Positions 63,601 through 64,000 of a stretch of DNA of 64,000 bases are shown here, in pieces. Each line of letters opens with the position of its first letter. Position 1 is the first letter of the stretch. Source of the DNA: Dysidea avara (taxonomy: Eukaryota; Porifera; Demospongiae; Dictyoceratida; Dysideidae); contig NC_089276.1 of the NCBI RefSeq assembly GCF_963678975.1, positions 1,054,001 through 1,118,000 on the forward strand, given 5' to 3'. The position numbers and the translations under genes were made by a program. Under the pieces are notes generated by a model. The model did not search any database and had not been told where the DNA came from. It was given only the letters and a program-made list of their open reading frames with translations.

Positions 63601-64000
63601 CACATGCAATAAAACTAGGACAATTTTACTAGTGGCAAACAGAAACATTAGGAAAATGTGTGCCTTAGGATTTTGAAGCTTATCTATTGTGTTGGATGAA
63701 GCAGATTTCAGTTTGGTAAAATGCTCTCATTGCCAACTTTGCATGATCTGAATTTGCATGATCTAAATTTCAACTTCTTTTATGAATGTTATAGAAATCT
63801 GATACAGCTGCGTATAACTATAGATGTAAAAATTGGAAGATCTGTTGCTATATACAATTCTTACATAAACTTCTGCACAACAGTCTTAACCAAGATTTCT
63901 AATGGCTGCATAACGACATCCACAATACACTTCTTTGTCTATAGTAGATGTATAAGCATATTTACTGTATATTTATAGCTAAAACTTGACTCTTATGCAG
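63601..64000. other. Right edge, no gene recognised
   Basis: AT-rich; an 85-codon frame at 63721-63978 shows no recognisable domain and is not accepted. Confidence 0.4.

Overview
The window looks like metazoan nuclear DNA, most likely from a sponge (demosponge-like). It is AT-rich, has very short GT-AG introns (60-82 nt), a TATA-box promoter, and dense small DNA transposons, non-LTR retrotransposon pieces, a tRNA-derived SINE and (GT)n tracts. There are no operons, bacterial ribosome sites or long intronless genes. The sponge assignment rests on overall look and is only moderately sure.

The main structure is a roughly 16-18 kb unit present three times in the same orientation: copy 1 at about 1684-19388, copy 2 at about 19389-35100 (directly abutting copy 1 and lacking its first 1.7 kb) and copy 3 at about 42406-60322. 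Copies 2 and 3 are separated by about 7.3 kb of mobile-element-rich DNA: a hAT-type MITE, a Harbinger-type MITE, a 5'-truncated LINE with an open 350-residue reverse transcriptase frame, a 1.6 kb foldback element, another hAT MITE and a LINE 3' end.

Each unit carries one convincing three-exon gene (14897-15814, 30615-31532, 58059-58974). It encodes an unrecognised secreted, multiply N-glycosylated, helix-rich protein of 257-258 residues behind a TATA box. Each unit also carries a less certain gene, seen as four phase-compatible exons ending in a cysteine-rich exon (11293-12556 in copy 1). It seems intact at that end in copies 1 and 3, and its first visible exon is damaged in copy 2. No other part of the unit gives a convincing gene.

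Pre- and post-duplication mobile-element insertions can be read directly because empty sites survive in sister copies. Three insertions are shared by copies 1 and 2 only; others are private to one copy. Copy 2 is a mosaic, resembling copy 3 in parts of its left half and almost identical to copy 1 over a tract that contains the secreted-protein gene. This suggests recent homogenisation. The right flank (60323-64000) holds MITEs, LINE remnants, a long (GT)n tract and a SINE, with no recognised gene.
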